This document shows, piece by piece, positions 8,120 to 17,724 of a DNA stretch of 64,000 bases. The translations under genes and the position numbers were made by a program. Source of the stretch: Candidatus Poribacteria bacterium (GTDB taxonomy: Bacteria > Poribacteria > WGA-4E > UBA9662); assembly GCA_012963885.1 (NCBI GenBank), contig DTUY01000018.1:1933-65932 (forward strand). The letters run 5' to 3'. The notes beneath the pieces are model-generated. The model was not told where the DNA came from. It searched no databases and worked only from the letters and a program-made list of their open reading frames with translations. Each line of letters begins with the position of its first letter. The first letter of the stretch is position 1.

Positions 8120-9835
8120 ATGCGAGGAGCGAATCTTCTTATTGAGAGCCTAAAGCGCGAGAATGTAGAATATATTTTCGGTCTTCAAGGGGGGGCCGCA
8201 ATGCCTATCTTTGATGCGCTCTACGATGCTGAAGGTATTAAGCTTATCACGATGCGGCATGAACAGGGAGCGGCACATGCTGCTGACGGGTATGCGCGTG
8301 CAACCGGTAAAGTTGGTGTAGCATTGGCGACCTCTGGTCCTGGTGCTACAAATCTTGTAACTGGAATTGCAACAGCTCACATGGATTCAATTCCTATGGT
8401 CGCAATTACCGGACAGGTTCCAACTCAATTAATCGGTAACGATGCATTTCAAGAATGTGATGTTCTAGGTGTAACACGTCCAATTTGCAAGCATAGCTAT
8501 CTGATTAAAGACAGTTCCGAGGTGCCGGAGGTTGTGGCGGAAGCTTTCCATATCGCTAGTACGGGGCGACCGGGGCCGGTTGTTATCGATTTTGCAAAGG
8601 ATGCACAGATTGCTGAGTCTGAATTCTATTATCCCGAACAAGTTGATTTGCGTAGTTACAGTCCGACTACCGAAGGACATCCGCGTCAGATTGCCAAGGC
8701 CGCTGAACTGATCAAGGCTGCTAAGCGCCCAATAATTTATGCTGGAGGCGGCGTTATACTCTCGAAAGCATCTGAAGAGTTGCGTGAATTGGCAATTAAT
8801 GCGCATATGCCGATTACTGTGACCTTGATGGGGCTGGGAGCATTTCCTGAAACTCATGAGCTGGCCATGGAAATGCCTGGTATGCACGGATCGTGTTGCG
8901 CCAACTACGCATTTACCGATGCGGATCTGGTGGTGGCAATCGGCGCTCGATTTGATGATCGGGTGACAGGAAAATTGGAGGTGTTTTCACCCAAGTCAAA
9001 AAAGATTCACATTGATATTGATCCATCTTGCATCGGAAAAAATGTTTGGGTCGATGTGCCGATTGTTGGGGATGCCAAAAATGTTTTACGCGAACTCAAC
9101 AAGCAAGTTGAAAGAAAAACGGATATCGATCCCTGGTTACGCCAGATTGATGAATGGAAAACGAAGTACCCATTCGAATACCGCCAAAAAGGCGATAAAA
9201 TTATGCCACAGTACGTTATTGAAGAAATCTATAACTTGTATCCGGACGCAATGGTTACTGCGGATGTCGGGCAACATCAGATGTGGGCTGCTCAATATTT
9301 CAAGTTTACAGAACCTCATCAATGGCTTAATTCTGGCGGTTTGGGAACGATGGGGTTCAGTCTGCCGGCGATGATAGGCGCTCAGATTGGCCGGCCGGAT
9401 AAAACTCAAGTTAATATCAACGGTGATGGTTCTTTCATCATGACGATTCAGGAACTTGTACCAGCAGTATCAATGAAACTGCCATTGAAGATCTTTATTA
9501 TCAATAACATGTATCTTGGTATGGTACGTCAGTGGCAAGAACTTTTCTTTAACAAGAGATATGCCGCTGTAGACTACCATGATAATCCTGATTTTGCTAA
9601 GCTTGCTGAAGCTTTTGGTGCCACGGGTATTCGGATTGAAAAAATTGAAGATGTTCGCCCCGCACTTGAACGGGCTAAGGAAATTGAGGATGGTCCAGTT
9701 GTTATCGATTTCATCGTTGACGAAGAAGAGAACGTTTTTCCCATGGTTCCATCGGGTAAGGGTTTGGGTGATTTGGTTCGAAACGAAGAAGAGGCGGGTA
9801 AGGGTTTGGGTGGTTTTATTCGAGGGTTAGCCTAG
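8120..9835 (+). CDS. ilvB: Acetolactate synthase large (catalytic) subunit
   Basis: This ThDP-dependent enzyme condenses pyruvate with pyruvate or 2-oxobutyrate in the first common step of valine, leucine and isoleucine synthesis. Visible marks are the N-terminal PYR domain with the catalytic Glu ('MRHEQGAAHAADGYA'), the FAD/central domain, and the C-terminal ThDP motif 'NGDGSFIMTIQEL...NNMYLGMV'. I chose the ATG at 8120 (MRGANLLIESLKRE) because AGGA lies eight bases upstream; in-frame ATGs at 8114 and 8099 have poorly placed or no ribosome sites. The extreme C-terminus carries a tandem duplicate ('GKGLGDLVR' then 'GKGLGGFIR'). Its stop overlaps the ilvN GTG start (TAGTG), indicating translational coupling. 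Confidence 0.95.
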   Translation: MRGANLLIESLKRENVEYIFGLQGGAAMPIFDALYDAEGIKLITMRHEQGAAHAADGYARATGKVGVALATSGPGATNLVTGIATAHMDSIPMVAITGQVPTQLIGNDAFQECDVLGVTRPICKHSYLIKDSSEVPEVVAEAFHIASTGRPGPVVIDFAKDAQIAESEFYYPEQVDLRSYSPTTEGHPRQIAKAAELIKAAKRPIIYAGGGVILSKASEELRELAINAHMPITVTLMGLGAFPETHELAMEMPGMHGSCCANYAFTDADLVVAIGARFDDRVTGKLEVFSPKSKKIHIDIDPSCIGKNVWVDVPIVGDAKNVLRELNKQVERKTDIDPWLRQIDEWKTKYPFEYRQKGDKIMPQYVIEEIYNLYPDAMVTADVGQHQMWAAQYFKFTEPHQWLNSGGLGTMGFSLPAMIGAQIGRPDKTQVNINGDGSFIMTIQELVPAVSMKLPLKIFIINNMYLGMVRQWQELFFNKRYAAVDYHDNPDFAKLAEAFGATGIRIEKIEDVRPALERAKEIEDGPVVIDFIVDEEENVFPMVPSGKGLGDLVRNEEEAGKGLGGFIRGLA

Positions 9836-10329
9836 TGGCTGAGGGAAGACACATTTTCTCTGTCTCGGTTGAAAACAAGTTCGGAGTTCTGGCCAGAGTG
9901 GCGGGCTTGTTTAGTGGTCGAGGGTTTAATATCGACAGTCTCTCAGTTGCTGAGACAGAGGATCCGAATACATCCCAGATGACGATTGTTACGCATGGTA
10001 ATGAGGCTATTATCGAACAGATTGAGAAGCAATTGAATAGGCTGATTGAGGTCATCAAAATTAAGGACATGACCAAAGAGAATCATGTCGAACGGGAGAT
10101 GATTCTTGTAAAGGTAGCGGTCGATACGTCCAAACGGGGCGAGGTACTGCAAATCGTCGATATCTTCCGCGCTCGGACAATTGATGTGGCTTCTGGGTCG
10201 TTAACAATCGAAATCACGGGTGATGAAAGCAAATTAAGTGCGATCACCGATATGCTAAGACCATATGGTATTCGTGAGCTTGTACGTACGGGTAAAGTCG
10301 CCATTATGCGCGGTACGGGGAAACAGTAA
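9835..10329 (+). CDS. ilvN: Acetolactate synthase small (regulatory) subunit
   Basis: The 164-residue regulatory partner of IlvB begins with an ACT domain ('RHIFSVSVENKFGVLARVAG', 'GRGFNIDSLSV') that binds the feedback inhibitor valine in this family. The C-terminal ALS small-subunit domain follows, with 'EREMILVKV' and 'ITGDESKL'. The start is GTG, sharing one base with the ilvB stop, and GAGG lies about nine bases upstream inside ilvB. It is the second gene of the T-box-controlled ilvBNC operon. Its length is normal for the long (IlvN/IlvH) form. Confidence 0.95.
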   Translation: MAEGRHIFSVSVENKFGVLARVAGLFSGRGFNIDSLSVAETEDPNTSQMTIVTHGNEAIIEQIEKQLNRLIEVIKIKDMTKENHVEREMILVKVAVDTSKRGEVLQIVDIFRARTIDVASGSLTIEITGDESKLSAITDMLRPYGIRELVRTGKVAIMRGTGKQ

Positions 10330-10392
10330 AAGAGATTACTAAACATTAATTTAAATTCTTGATTTGGAGACATTCACTTTAGGAGAGATCTG

Positions 10393-11388
10393 ATGGCAAC
10401 GATTTATTATGATAGCGATGCAAATTTTGATTTACTCAAGACGCGAACAATTGCTGTGATTGGTTATGGGAGCCAGGGACATGCACAAGTGTTAAATTTG
10501 CAAGACAGCGGTGCCAATGTAATCGTGGGACTTCGGCCAACGAGTCGATCGGTTTCCGAAGCTGAATCAAACGGTTTAACAGTAAAAAGCGTTGAAGATG
10601 CTGCCGCTGAGGGGGATATCATCCAGATATTGATTCCGGATGAGCTACAAGGGACTGTATATACAAGTCAGATTGAACCGAATCTGGAAGATGGGAACAT
10701 GATAATGTTTTCTCATGGTTTCAGCATCCATTTCGGTCAAATTGTGCCGTTACAGAATATTGATGTTGCAATGATTGCACCTAAAGCGCCTGGACACCTT
10801 GTTAGGCGTGTTTTTACAGAAGGAGCTGGCACACCTTGCCTCCTCGCGATTCATCAGGATGTGACTGGTCAAGCAAAAGATCTAGCCCTTGCTTATGCTA
10901 AGGGTATTGGTGGAGCGCGTGCAGGAGTCATTGAAACAACTTTTCGTGAAGAGACCGAGACAGATCTTTTTGGAGAACAAGCGGTTCTCTGCGGAGGAAC
11001 TACAGCGCTGATAAAAGCGGCCTTTGAAACGCTTGTTGAAGCGGGATATCAGCCGGAAATGGCATACTTTGAATGTTTACACGAATTGAAACTAATTGTT
11101 GATCTCATTTACGAAGGGGGACTTTCTTGGATGCGTCATTCGATTAGCAATACGGCTGAGTATGGTGATCTAACACGCGGCCCAATTGTAATCGATGAGC
11201 ATGTTAAGGCAAAAATGAAATCGATTTTAGAAGATGTACAGAGTGGCAAGTTCGCCCGTGAATGGGTGCTGGAAAATCAGGCCAATCAAACAGTATTACA
11301 ATCTCTTCGTCGAAATGAAGCAGAGCACGATATTGAAAAGGTGGGAAAAGATCTGCGTAGCATGATGAGTTGGATTGAAGAAAACTAG
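10393..11388 (+). CDS. ilvC: Ketol-acid reductoisomerase (NADP+), class I
   Basis: The 331-residue enzyme converts acetolactate or acetohydroxybutyrate to dihydroxy acids, the second step of branched-chain synthesis. The N-terminal Rossmann fold shows '[17 protein letters not shown]'. The knotted C-terminal domain carries the Mg2+ and substrate residues in '[12 protein letters not shown]' and '[17 protein letters not shown]'. Its length fits the short class I enzymes. AGGAG lies just upstream of the ATG. A 63-base gap separates it from ilvN with no promoter apparent, so it belongs to the ilvBNC transcript. A likely terminator follows at 11416-11456. Confidence 0.96.
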   Translation: MATIYYDSDANFDLLKTRTIAVIGYGSQGHAQVLNLQDSGANVIVGLRPTSRSVSEAESNGLTVKSVEDAAAEGDIIQILIPDELQGTVYTSQIEPNLEDGNMIMFSHGFSIHFGQIVPLQNIDVAMIAPKAPGHLVRRVFTEGAGTPCLLAIHQDVTGQAKDLALAYAKGIGGARAGVIETTFREETETDLFGEQAVLCGGTTALIKAAFETLVEAGYQPEMAYFECLHELKLIVDLIYEGGLSWMRHSISNTAEYGDLTRGPIVIDEHVKAKMKSILEDVQSGKFAREWVLENQANQTVLQSLRRNEAEHDIEKVGKDLRSMMSWIEEN

Positions 11389-11415
11389 ACAATAACAAAA
11401 CTATAAGCCATTGAA

Positions 11416-11456
11416 GCGCTGCCTTGAGAATTTAGGACTAATAGGCGGCTCTTTTT
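11416..11456 (+). terminator. Probable terminator of the ilvBNC operon
   Basis: GCTGCCT pairs with AGGCGGC (one G-U) around an 18-base loop, followed by TCTTTTT. The loop is long, so the call is moderate. Confidence 0.5.
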
Positions 11457-11554
11457 ATGCCTATTGATTTCTTTCTTCAAGAATTTTTGCGTAACGAAAT
11501 TTATACTCAGTTCGTTTTCCTTCTGGAAACAATTAATATCCGAAGGGGAATTGT

Positions 11555-12571
11555 ATGCCTGTAGGTCGACAGCTCATTGTGTGGATGTCTATAATACTGG
11601 TATTAAGTTTTATCTTATTTAGCAAATTAAGGGATGTCTCTGCAATTGCTGAGGAACTGTTACCGGATGAAACTCCACTTAGCTTTAGAGAGATTCTAGC
11701 TGAATCAATTAACTCTGATGTAAGTGAGGTCACATCTACCCAGAACTTAATCGAAGGTTCGATTCTAAAGGAGCGGGGAGAAGAATTTACCGAATTTAAT
11801 TCCGCAAAATTTGATATTCCTATTAAGAAACCAACCCTTTCTATAGAGACTTATCTGGTCAGAAGGAATGAAAATCTGTGGAAAATCGCACAGGATAATG
11901 GTCTTGATGCGTTTACTTTGTTAAGTGTTAATAAGCTGAGAAATGGAAATTTAATTCGACCTGGTCAATCAATCAAAGTTCCAAATCAGCGTGGAATTCT
12001 CCACAAGGTAGTCAAGGACGAGTCTTTGGAAGAAATAGCCATCCGTTATCAGGCAAGCATTAAAAAAATTATTGAGTCTAACGGTATGCTTGATCCGGAT
12101 ACAATATACGCTGGCACAGAACTCTTTATTCCGGGTGCTAAGCTAAATGAATCTTTCCGCAAGAAATTAATTCCACCGCCTTACAAGCCGAAATTTTTAA
12201 TGCCTGTCTCTGGGCGGTTAACAAGTGGATTTGGATACCGTATCCACCCGATCTTAAAAAAAAGGCGAATGCACAAAGGAATTGATATCAGTTCAAGATA
12301 TGGTTCTAACGTCAAAGCGGCAGTCGGCGGTTTTGTGACCTACAGCGGTCAAATGGGAAATTATGGAAATCTGGTAGTTATTGATCACCAAAATGGTTTT
12401 GAAACGCGTTACGCCCATAATTCTCGTTTAAAGGTCAAAAAGGGGGATAGGGTTCATCAAGGACAGACTGTCGCTCTTGTCGGGAATACAGGGCGTTCAA
12501 ACGGTACACATCTACATTTTGAAATTTGGAAGAATGGGGAAGCTATTGATCCCATTCATTATCTAAAGTAA
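11555..12571 (+). CDS. LysM-containing M23 family peptidoglycan peptidase / hydrolase activator
   Basis: 338 residues. An N-terminal hydrophobic segment (residues 8-28) acts as signal or membrane anchor. Two LysM-like repeats follow ('YLVRRNENLWKIAQDNGL...IRPGQSIKVP' and 'HKVVKDESLEEIAIRYQAS...IYAGTELFIP'), which bind glycan. The C-terminal M23 (LytM) domain has the zinc motifs 'MHKGIDIS' and 'HLHFEIW', so catalytic His/Asp residues are kept and it may cut cross-links itself rather than only activate amidases. A purine-rich site GAAGGGGA precedes the ATG. Its stop overlaps a possible start of the next gene (TAATG), and the three envelope genes to 14802 appear to form an operon. Confidence 0.85.
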   Translation: MPVGRQLIVWMSIILVLSFILFSKLRDVSAIAEELLPDETPLSFREILAESINSDVSEVTSTQNLIEGSILKERGEEFTEFNSAKFDIPIKKPTLSIETYLVRRNENLWKIAQDNGLDAFTLLSVNKLRNGNLIRPGQSIKVPNQRGILHKVVKDESLEEIAIRYQASIKKIIESNGMLDPDTIYAGTELFIPGAKLNESFRKKLIPPPYKPKFLMPVSGRLTSGFGYRIHPILKKRRMHKGIDISSRYGSNVKAAVGGFVTYSGQMGNYGNLVVIDHQNGFETRYAHNSRLKVKKGDRVHQGQTVALVGNTGRSNGTHLHFEIWKNGEAIDPIHYLK

Positions 12572-12591
12572 TGTTAGGAGATTCAACTGTC

Positions 12592-13500
12592 ATGAAAAAT
12601 TATGTTTTTAGGATCGTAGTTGTTGTTGCAATCGGTCTTACCTTGGGTTGTGCAGATCGACCGGATCGGTATGAGGAGCCAGACCCTGAATCACCTGAAG
12701 CCCTAGCAGCTGAAGCTCTCAATCTGGCTCAGGAAGCGATGAAAGCCGCCGGAATTGACATTGAATTCAATGATTTGGGTGACCTTGCCGAGCTGTCTTC
12801 GATTCTACCGACACCGGAGAAGTTAACTAGTTTGAATGACCAGCAGGTTGGTCACATGCAAACCGCGACTGATGAAATGTACAAAATCTTGGAAGTCGTT
12901 GGCGAATCTGGAAGTGTGCCTGGTGCACCATTGAACCCTGCCAAGGATATTCAGCCGATTCTATCTGATGCGGATCTCCTTCTTGTAAACTTGCATTTAT
13001 CGTACCTGAATGTGCTTGAGGCAGTTAGATCCCTTTCGGTTACTGGGGAAGATATCTATAAAATCGAATACTCACAAGATGCCGGATATGCATTTAAGTT
13101 GACTGAGTCAGGACAGGCCAAACTGGATCAGGCAAAACCTGGGGAGTTTATCCGTGACCTCAGCGAAGCACAGCGCCAAGCGATTGTCGATTCACTTTTT
13201 ATACTAACTGGTGCCAAAGTGGAAGTGAGTAACTTACCAGGCATGGTGCGAACAATTAAACGTATGGATTGGCAGAATGCTATTTATCATTTGGATGAGA
13301 TGTTAAGTTTGGCTGAAAAGATAGCTCCGGATCTAGGTGTTGCCATGATTGATTTTAATGACGTTATTGCTGATGCACTTTCAAAGGGTGTAATTGATCA
13401 GGTAACGGAATGGGGGTTTAAGATCGAAAACTACGATGATGTAATGAATAAGATCAAAAATTTAGTTTCAGATGAAGCTAAGAAGCAAATTAGCGGTTAG
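12592..13500 (+). CDS. Hypothetical lipoprotein
   Basis: About 302 residues with no family that I recognise. It begins with a lipoprotein signal peptide (MKNYVFRIVVVVAIGLTLGC, lipobox LTLG-C), so it should be lipid-anchored in the envelope. The mature part is acidic and mostly helical ('EALAAEALNLAQEAMKAAG'). I prefer the ATG at 12592, because AGGAG lies 12 bases upstream and the signal peptide begins there. An alternative ATG at 12571 overlaps the previous stop. It sits between a murein peptidase and an outer-membrane barrel, so an envelope role is inferred from context only. Confidence 0.7.
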   Translation: MKNYVFRIVVVVAIGLTLGCADRPDRYEEPDPESPEALAAEALNLAQEAMKAAGIDIEFNDLGDLAELSSILPTPEKLTSLNDQQVGHMQTATDEMYKILEVVGESGSVPGAPLNPAKDIQPILSDADLLLVNLHLSYLNVLEAVRSLSVTGEDIYKIEYSQDAGYAFKLTESGQAKLDQAKPGEFIRDLSEAQRQAIVDSLFILTGAKVEVSNLPGMVRTIKRMDWQNAIYHLDEMLSLAEKIAPDLGVAMIDFNDVIADALSKGVIDQVTEWGFKIENYDDVMNKIKNLVSDEAKKQISG

Positions 13501-13509
13501 GGGGGTGAA

Positions 13510-14802
13510 ATGAGATTGAATGATACCGGTGATGTTGTGAAAATAGTTGCTATGTTCATATTGTTGATTATTGCTGGCAGCTTGTTATATACCGACGTAA
13601 ATGCAGAAGAAGATCAAAAACCGCTTTACCTTTTCAGAAGCGCGCGCGCTTCTGCATTGGGGAACGCCTATGAAGCGATCGCCGATGATATTTACGCTGT
13701 GCATTATAACCCAGCTGGTTTGACCAACATTGGTGAAACGATTTTTCAACTAATGGCTGTACGGGGACGTTTTACTTCTGATGTTGTTGAAGAAGCTTCA
13801 ACAATGCAGGATTTTGTCAACGAAACGATAGTGCCGTTGACAGACTCGAATAACCCGTTAATGGATCCAACCCTTTCAGCGCAGAGAGAAGCTCTCGTTA
13901 CAAGGGCTGAAGAAATTCTGAAAAGACGTATCGGTTTCGGTTTGGATCTGCCTGCGTTTGGTTTAGTTTTACCAATGGCCGATAGAAAGTTAGCTTTAGG
14001 TGTATCCTTTATACCGATGACTCAGACAAATACAAGCTTTCGTATCGTTAAGCGTGGTTTACCATGGCCTGACCCTGTAATGGAAATGTTTGATAATCAG
14101 GTGATCTATCGTGTCGCATTTCAAGGATCGTTGGCGACTGCTGTATCATATAACCATGATTTGAATGCATCTTTTCTGAAGTCGATAAAAATCGGTGCCG
14201 GACTAAGGTTAATTCGTCGCAGTATTTTTACTGACGAAGACAACCCGTTTATGATTGCCGATGTGTTGAACCCAGATGAGTTTAAAAAGAATTACTTCAA
14301 TGTGGGTGATGAAGGATTTAGCGGTTACGCACGCGATAATTTTGAGACATCGACTGGTTACAGTGTTGATCTCGGTTCATTATTGACACCTATGGATGGG
14401 TTGAATCTTGGGCTTACGTTCAGAAATCTGGTGAGTGGCATATCTGATCAGTCTTTTCCTCCTAACTTCACTATGGCAGTTGCGGCTAAACCTTTTAGTC
14501 TGCTAAATGTTGACAATAACTTACTGGATCTAACGCTCGCTGCTTCTTGGGATGATCCTAACGGTGATGATAATCTGGGTGGTTTTGCCCTCGATCAGTA
14601 TACCGATCACATCCATCTGGGAGCTGAAGTGCGATTGTTGCCTGGGCAACTGGTCGAAGTTGCATTAAGAGCAGGAAACAATCAAGGTTTCCCGACTGTC
14701 GGAACAGGCCTCAGGATATTTAAATTTTTGAACTTGGACGTTGCCTGGTATGGTGATTTAGAAGCGGATTGGCTGGTTGGTTCAATGGAAGTCAGTTTTT
14801 AA
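13510..14802 (+). CDS. Outer-membrane beta-barrel protein, PorV/TraF/UPF0164-like
   Basis: 430 residues. After a signal peptide (hydrophobic to about residue 32) comes 'SARASALGNAYEAIADDIYA' and 'HYNPAGL'. This N-terminal signature is shared by FadL-like, PorV and TraF-type barrels ('G-R-A-LG-A--A-ADD--A--WNPAGL'). Alternating hydrophobic strands run through to the C-terminal 'WLVGSMEVSF', which ends in Phe like many outer-membrane proteins. The exact cargo or partner cannot be told. GGGGGTG precedes the ATG, nine bases after the lipoprotein gene, so it is in the same operon. Confidence 0.75.
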   Translation: MRLNDTGDVVKIVAMFILLIIAGSLLYTDVNAEEDQKPLYLFRSARASALGNAYEAIADDIYAVHYNPAGLTNIGETIFQLMAVRGRFTSDVVEEASTMQDFVNETIVPLTDSNNPLMDPTLSAQREALVTRAEEILKRRIGFGLDLPAFGLVLPMADRKLALGVSFIPMTQTNTSFRIVKRGLPWPDPVMEMFDNQVIYRVAFQGSLATAVSYNHDLNASFLKSIKIGAGLRLIRRSIFTDEDNPFMIADVLNPDEFKKNYFNVGDEGFSGYARDNFETSTGYSVDLGSLLTPMDGLNLGLTFRNLVSGISDQSFPPNFTMAVAAKPFSLLNVDNNLLDLTLAASWDDPNGDDNLGGFALDQYTDHIHLGAEVRLLPGQLVEVALRAGNNQGFPTVGTGLRIFKFLNLDVAWYGDLEADWLVGSMEVSF

Positions 14803-14840
14803 TCTGGATTTTAAAATAACCGCATTAATTTGAACAGAAA

Positions 14841-14880
14841 TGCAGGCTTTGTGGTTGATCTTGCATGGCCTGTTTTTTTT
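14841..14880 (+). terminator. Possible terminator after the envelope operon
   Basis: ATGCAGGC and GCATGGCCTG can form a short stem (CAGGC/GCCTG) followed by eight T residues. It sits at the convergent junction with pth. Weak pairing keeps the confidence low. Confidence 0.4.
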
Positions 14881-14888
14881 GGCAGGGA

Positions 14889-15473
14889 TTAGTCAGCGGG
14901 ATTGGTCTTACCGTTGAATTGATTCATTGTGACATCAATACCATCTGTAATGAAGATTTCCACCGCTTCTGCTGCCTGTGATATTGCAGACTTGATTTCA
15001 TCGATTTCTTGATCTGAAAATTTGGCCAAGACATGGTCGGTGAATTCACCACTTGGTTTTCCAATCCCAATGCGGATTCGCGAGAATGCGTCGCTATCCA
15101 GATGTTTGATAATGGATTGCATGCCTTTCTGTCCACCGTGAGTTCCTGATCTACGGCATCGCAATACCCCTAAATCCAGATTCAGGTCGTCATAAAGCAC
15201 GCATAACTTTTCAAGATCAATCCCATATTTTTCAACCAGCATGGATACAGCAACACCACTGTGATTCATATAGGTCATCGGCTTGGCAAAGATCAGTTTG
15301 TGGTCTGCTTTTTTTGGATCGGGTTGTTCGGCAACAAGTGATTGACATACATTTTTAAACTGGGCCAAATTCCGTTGGGCAAGAAGTTGATCTATAACAC
15401 AAAAACCGACGTTGTGGCGGGTGTTTTCGTATTGTGATCCCGGATTCCCGAGTCCCACAATTAGCTTACTCAT
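14889..15473 (-). CDS. pth: Peptidyl-tRNA hydrolase
   Basis: The 194-residue cytoplasmic esterase releases peptides from peptidyl-tRNA. The family opening 'MSKLIVGLGNPGSQYENTRHNVGF' region is complete, with catalytic His ('TRHNVGF'), Asn ('PMTYMNHSG') and Asp ('VLYDDLNLDLG'). 'GTHGGQKGM' and 'RIRIGIGKP' follow. Its ATG begins exactly one base after the leuD stop, so it is translated from the leuC-leuD transcript; a housekeeping translation gene at the end of a leucine operon is unusual but not unique. Confidence 0.95.
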   Translation of the reverse strand: MSKLIVGLGNPGSQYENTRHNVGFCVIDQLLAQRNLAQFKNVCQSLVAEQPDPKKADHKLIFAKPMTYMNHSGVAVSMLVEKYGIDLEKLCVLYDDLNLDLGVLRCRRSGTHGGQKGMQSIIKHLDSDAFSRIRIGIGKPSGEFTDHVLAKFSDQEIDEIKSAISQAAEAVEIFITDGIDVTMNQFNGKTNPAD

Positions 15474-16064
15474 TCAGATTCCAGATTGTGCCTCATAATC
15501 AGCAATCTGCGATTCAAATTGTAGGGTCCAACCGATTTCATCAATACCTTTCAGCATACAGTCCTTCTGAAAATCATCAATCTCAAAAGAATGGGAAACA
15601 GTATCTGGCTGGATTACTAATTGTGCGTCAAGGTTAATTTTAAGTCGATAATTATCTTCAGATGCTACCGCCAACATCAATTCTTCCACGGCTTCGGTTG
15701 ATAGAATCACCGGCAGGATTCCATTTTTGCAACAATTGTTTTTAAAGATGTCTGCAAATGAGGGGGCGATAATTACACGGAAGCCATAGTCACGTAAAGC
15801 CCAAGGAGCATGTTCTCGCGAGCTTCCACATCCAAAATTTGTGCCGGTGATTAGTACAGTTCCATCTTTATATTGGTTGTGATTGAGTATAAAATCTGGG
15901 TTAGTGCTGCCATCATCAAAGTACCGCCAATCATAAAACAGAAATTCTCCAAACCCTGTCCGTTCGATCCGTTTCAGAAATTGCTTGGGAATAATTTGAT
16001 CTGTATCGATGTTAATTCGATCTAATGGCACACAAAGGCCGGTATGTTCTAGGAATGGTTCCAT
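15474..16064 (-). CDS. leuD: 3-isopropylmalate dehydratase small subunit
   Basis: The 196-residue swivel-domain partner of LeuC isomerises 2- to 3-isopropylmalate in leucine synthesis. Visible marks are 'IDTDQIIPKQFLK', 'ILITGTNFGCGSSREHAPWAL'-type sequence (here 'GTNFGCGSSREHAPWAL') and 'SFADIFKNNCCKNGILPV'. The length is standard. It starts 12 bases after leuC and abuts pth without a gap. Confidence 0.95.
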   Translation of the reverse strand: MEPFLEHTGLCVPLDRINIDTDQIIPKQFLKRIERTGFGEFLFYDWRYFDDGSTNPDFILNHNQYKDGTVLITGTNFGCGSSREHAPWALRDYGFRVIIAPSFADIFKNNCCKNGILPVILSTEAVEELMLAVASEDNYRLKINLDAQLVIQPDTVSHSFEIDDFQKDCMLKGIDEIGWTLQFESQIADYEAQSGI

Positions 16065-16076
16065 TTAATTAACTCC

Positions 16077-17483
16077 TTAGTTTCCCCAGGTACGGATATC
16101 GACGAATTTCCCTTCAATAGCGGCTGCAGCAGCCATTTGTGGGCTTACCAAGTGGGTTCGGCCATCTTTACCTTGCCTGCCTTCAAAATTTCGGTTGGAT
16201 GTACTAGCACATCGTTCACCGGGTTGAAGAACGTCATCATTCATGGCTAAGCACATGCTGCAGCCGGCCTCTCGCCATTCAAACCCCGCTGCTCGAAAAA
16301 TTTCATCCAGTCCCTCGGTTTCCGCTTGACGCTTGACGGCTTGCGAGCCTGGCACGACGATCGCATTGACGTTCGAAGATACTTTCCGATCTTTCGCAAT
16401 TTCTGCAGCTGCTCGAAGATCCGTGATGCGTGAGTTCGTACAACTGCCGATAAAAACCTTGTCAATCGCAATCTGTGTAATTGGAGTGTTCGGCTTGAGA
16501 TCCATGTATGCCAGTGCGTTTTCAGCAGCTTTTTTCTGACTCTGGATCGGCATCTTGTCTGGATCAGGTATGGTTTCTGTAACATTAATAACCATGCCAG
16601 GATTTGTCCCCCAAGTGACCTGCGGCGCTAGGTCTGTAGCTGATATCGTGATTGAATGATCATATGTTGCGTCTGAATCAGTCGGTAATTTTTTCCAGTT
16701 GGCGACAGCGTTATCAAAGTCCTCGTCTTTCGGAGCAAATTCACGACCGGCGATATACTCGTAGGTTTTATCATCGGGAGCGATCATGCCCGCACGGGCA
16801 CCAGCTTCAATCGACATGTTGCAGATTGTCATCCGTTCTTCAATACCCAGTGACTTTATAGCTGAGCCAGTATATTCGACTACTGTCCCGGTACCACCGT
16901 CTATATCGATCTTGCCGATAATTGATAGAATAATATCTTTAGCCGTTACACCAAATTGAAGTTGTCCATCTATACGGATTTCAAAGGTTTCAGGCTGGTG
17001 TTGAAGCAAACATTGCGTGGCTAGAACGTGCTCAATTTCGCTGGTGCCGATGCCAAATGCAAGCGCGCCAAATGCACCATGTGTCGACGTATGACTGTCA
17101 CCACAGACAATTGTCATGCCGGGCTGTGTGATCCCCAGTTCTGGGCCAAGGACGTGGACGATTCCCTGATTTGAATGGTGAAGATCATAAAGCCTAATCC
17201 CAAATTCCTCGCAATTTTTTGTCAACGTTTCCATCTGCTTTTTTGATATCAAATCAGTGATTGGTAACGACCGGTCTGTTGTTGGAACGTTGTGATCCAT
17301 GGTGGCGAACGTTTGGTCTGGTCGACGTACTTTTCGGTTTGCCAGACGAAGCCCTTCGAAAGCCTGAGGGGAGGTAACCTCATGGACTAAATGTATGTCA
17401 ATATACAAAACCGTAGCTTCGCTTTCCGATTCCCGGACAACGTGGTTATCCCAGATTTTTTTAAACATTGTCTTGGGGGACAT
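16077..17483 (-). CDS. leuC: 3-isopropylmalate dehydratase large subunit
   Basis: The 468-residue aconitase-family enzyme carries the [4Fe-4S] cluster. The three cluster cysteines are visible in 'FIGSCTNSR' and 'GCSMCLAMN'. Substrate motifs include '[13 protein letters not shown]', '[14 protein letters not shown]' and '[12 protein letters not shown]'. AGGAAAT precedes the ATG. It heads the leuC-leuD-pth operon, driven by a promoter at 17530-17559. No leuB is present in this window, while leuA lies separately at 24391. Confidence 0.96.
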   Translation of the reverse strand: MSPKTMFKKIWDNHVVRESESEATVLYIDIHLVHEVTSPQAFEGLRLANRKVRRPDQTFATMDHNVPTTDRSLPITDLISKKQMETLTKNCEEFGIRLYDLHHSNQGIVHVLGPELGITQPGMTIVCGDSHTSTHGAFGALAFGIGTSEIEHVLATQCLLQHQPETFEIRIDGQLQFGVTAKDIILSIIGKIDIDGGTGTVVEYTGSAIKSLGIEERMTICNMSIEAGARAGMIAPDDKTYEYIAGREFAPKDEDFDNAVANWKKLPTDSDATYDHSITISATDLAPQVTWGTNPGMVINVTETIPDPDKMPIQSQKKAAENALAYMDLKPNTPITQIAIDKVFIGSCTNSRITDLRAAAEIAKDRKVSSNVNAIVVPGSQAVKRQAETEGLDEIFRAAGFEWREAGCSMCLAMNDDVLQPGERCASTSNRNFEGRQGKDGRTHLVSPQMAAAAAIEGKFVDIRTWGN

Positions 17484-17529
17484 TTTAATATTTCCTAGAG
17501 TTTATAGTGGCGCTTTCTCAAACATATTT

Positions 17530-17559
17530 ATTTTATCAAATCTTTAGTTCTGCTGTCAA
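17530..17559 (-). promoter_or_regulatory. Promoter of leuC-leuD-pth
   Basis: On the minus strand TTGACA (17559-17554), an 18-base spacer and TAAAAT (17535-17530). The predicted leader is only about 40 bases, with no attenuator visible, unlike ilvBNC. Confidence 0.65.
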
Positions 17560-17724
17560 TGTTCCTGTACTATCAGCTTCTGTTTGCAGTCTGAAGTACA
17601 AATTTGTTACACTGATGATATCGTTAGATTGTTGAGAGATGAATTTTGAATATAATGTTCGGCTCAGCAATCGACGATAACTGGCATTTTTATTTCAACT
17701 CCTTCTCTCCAATTTCGGCCAACT

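Noticed and set aside
12571-12591. ATG at 12571 as the lipoprotein start
   Set aside because: It overlaps the previous stop but has no ribosome site, and it would put seven polar residues before the signal peptide; ATG 12592 follows AGGAG.
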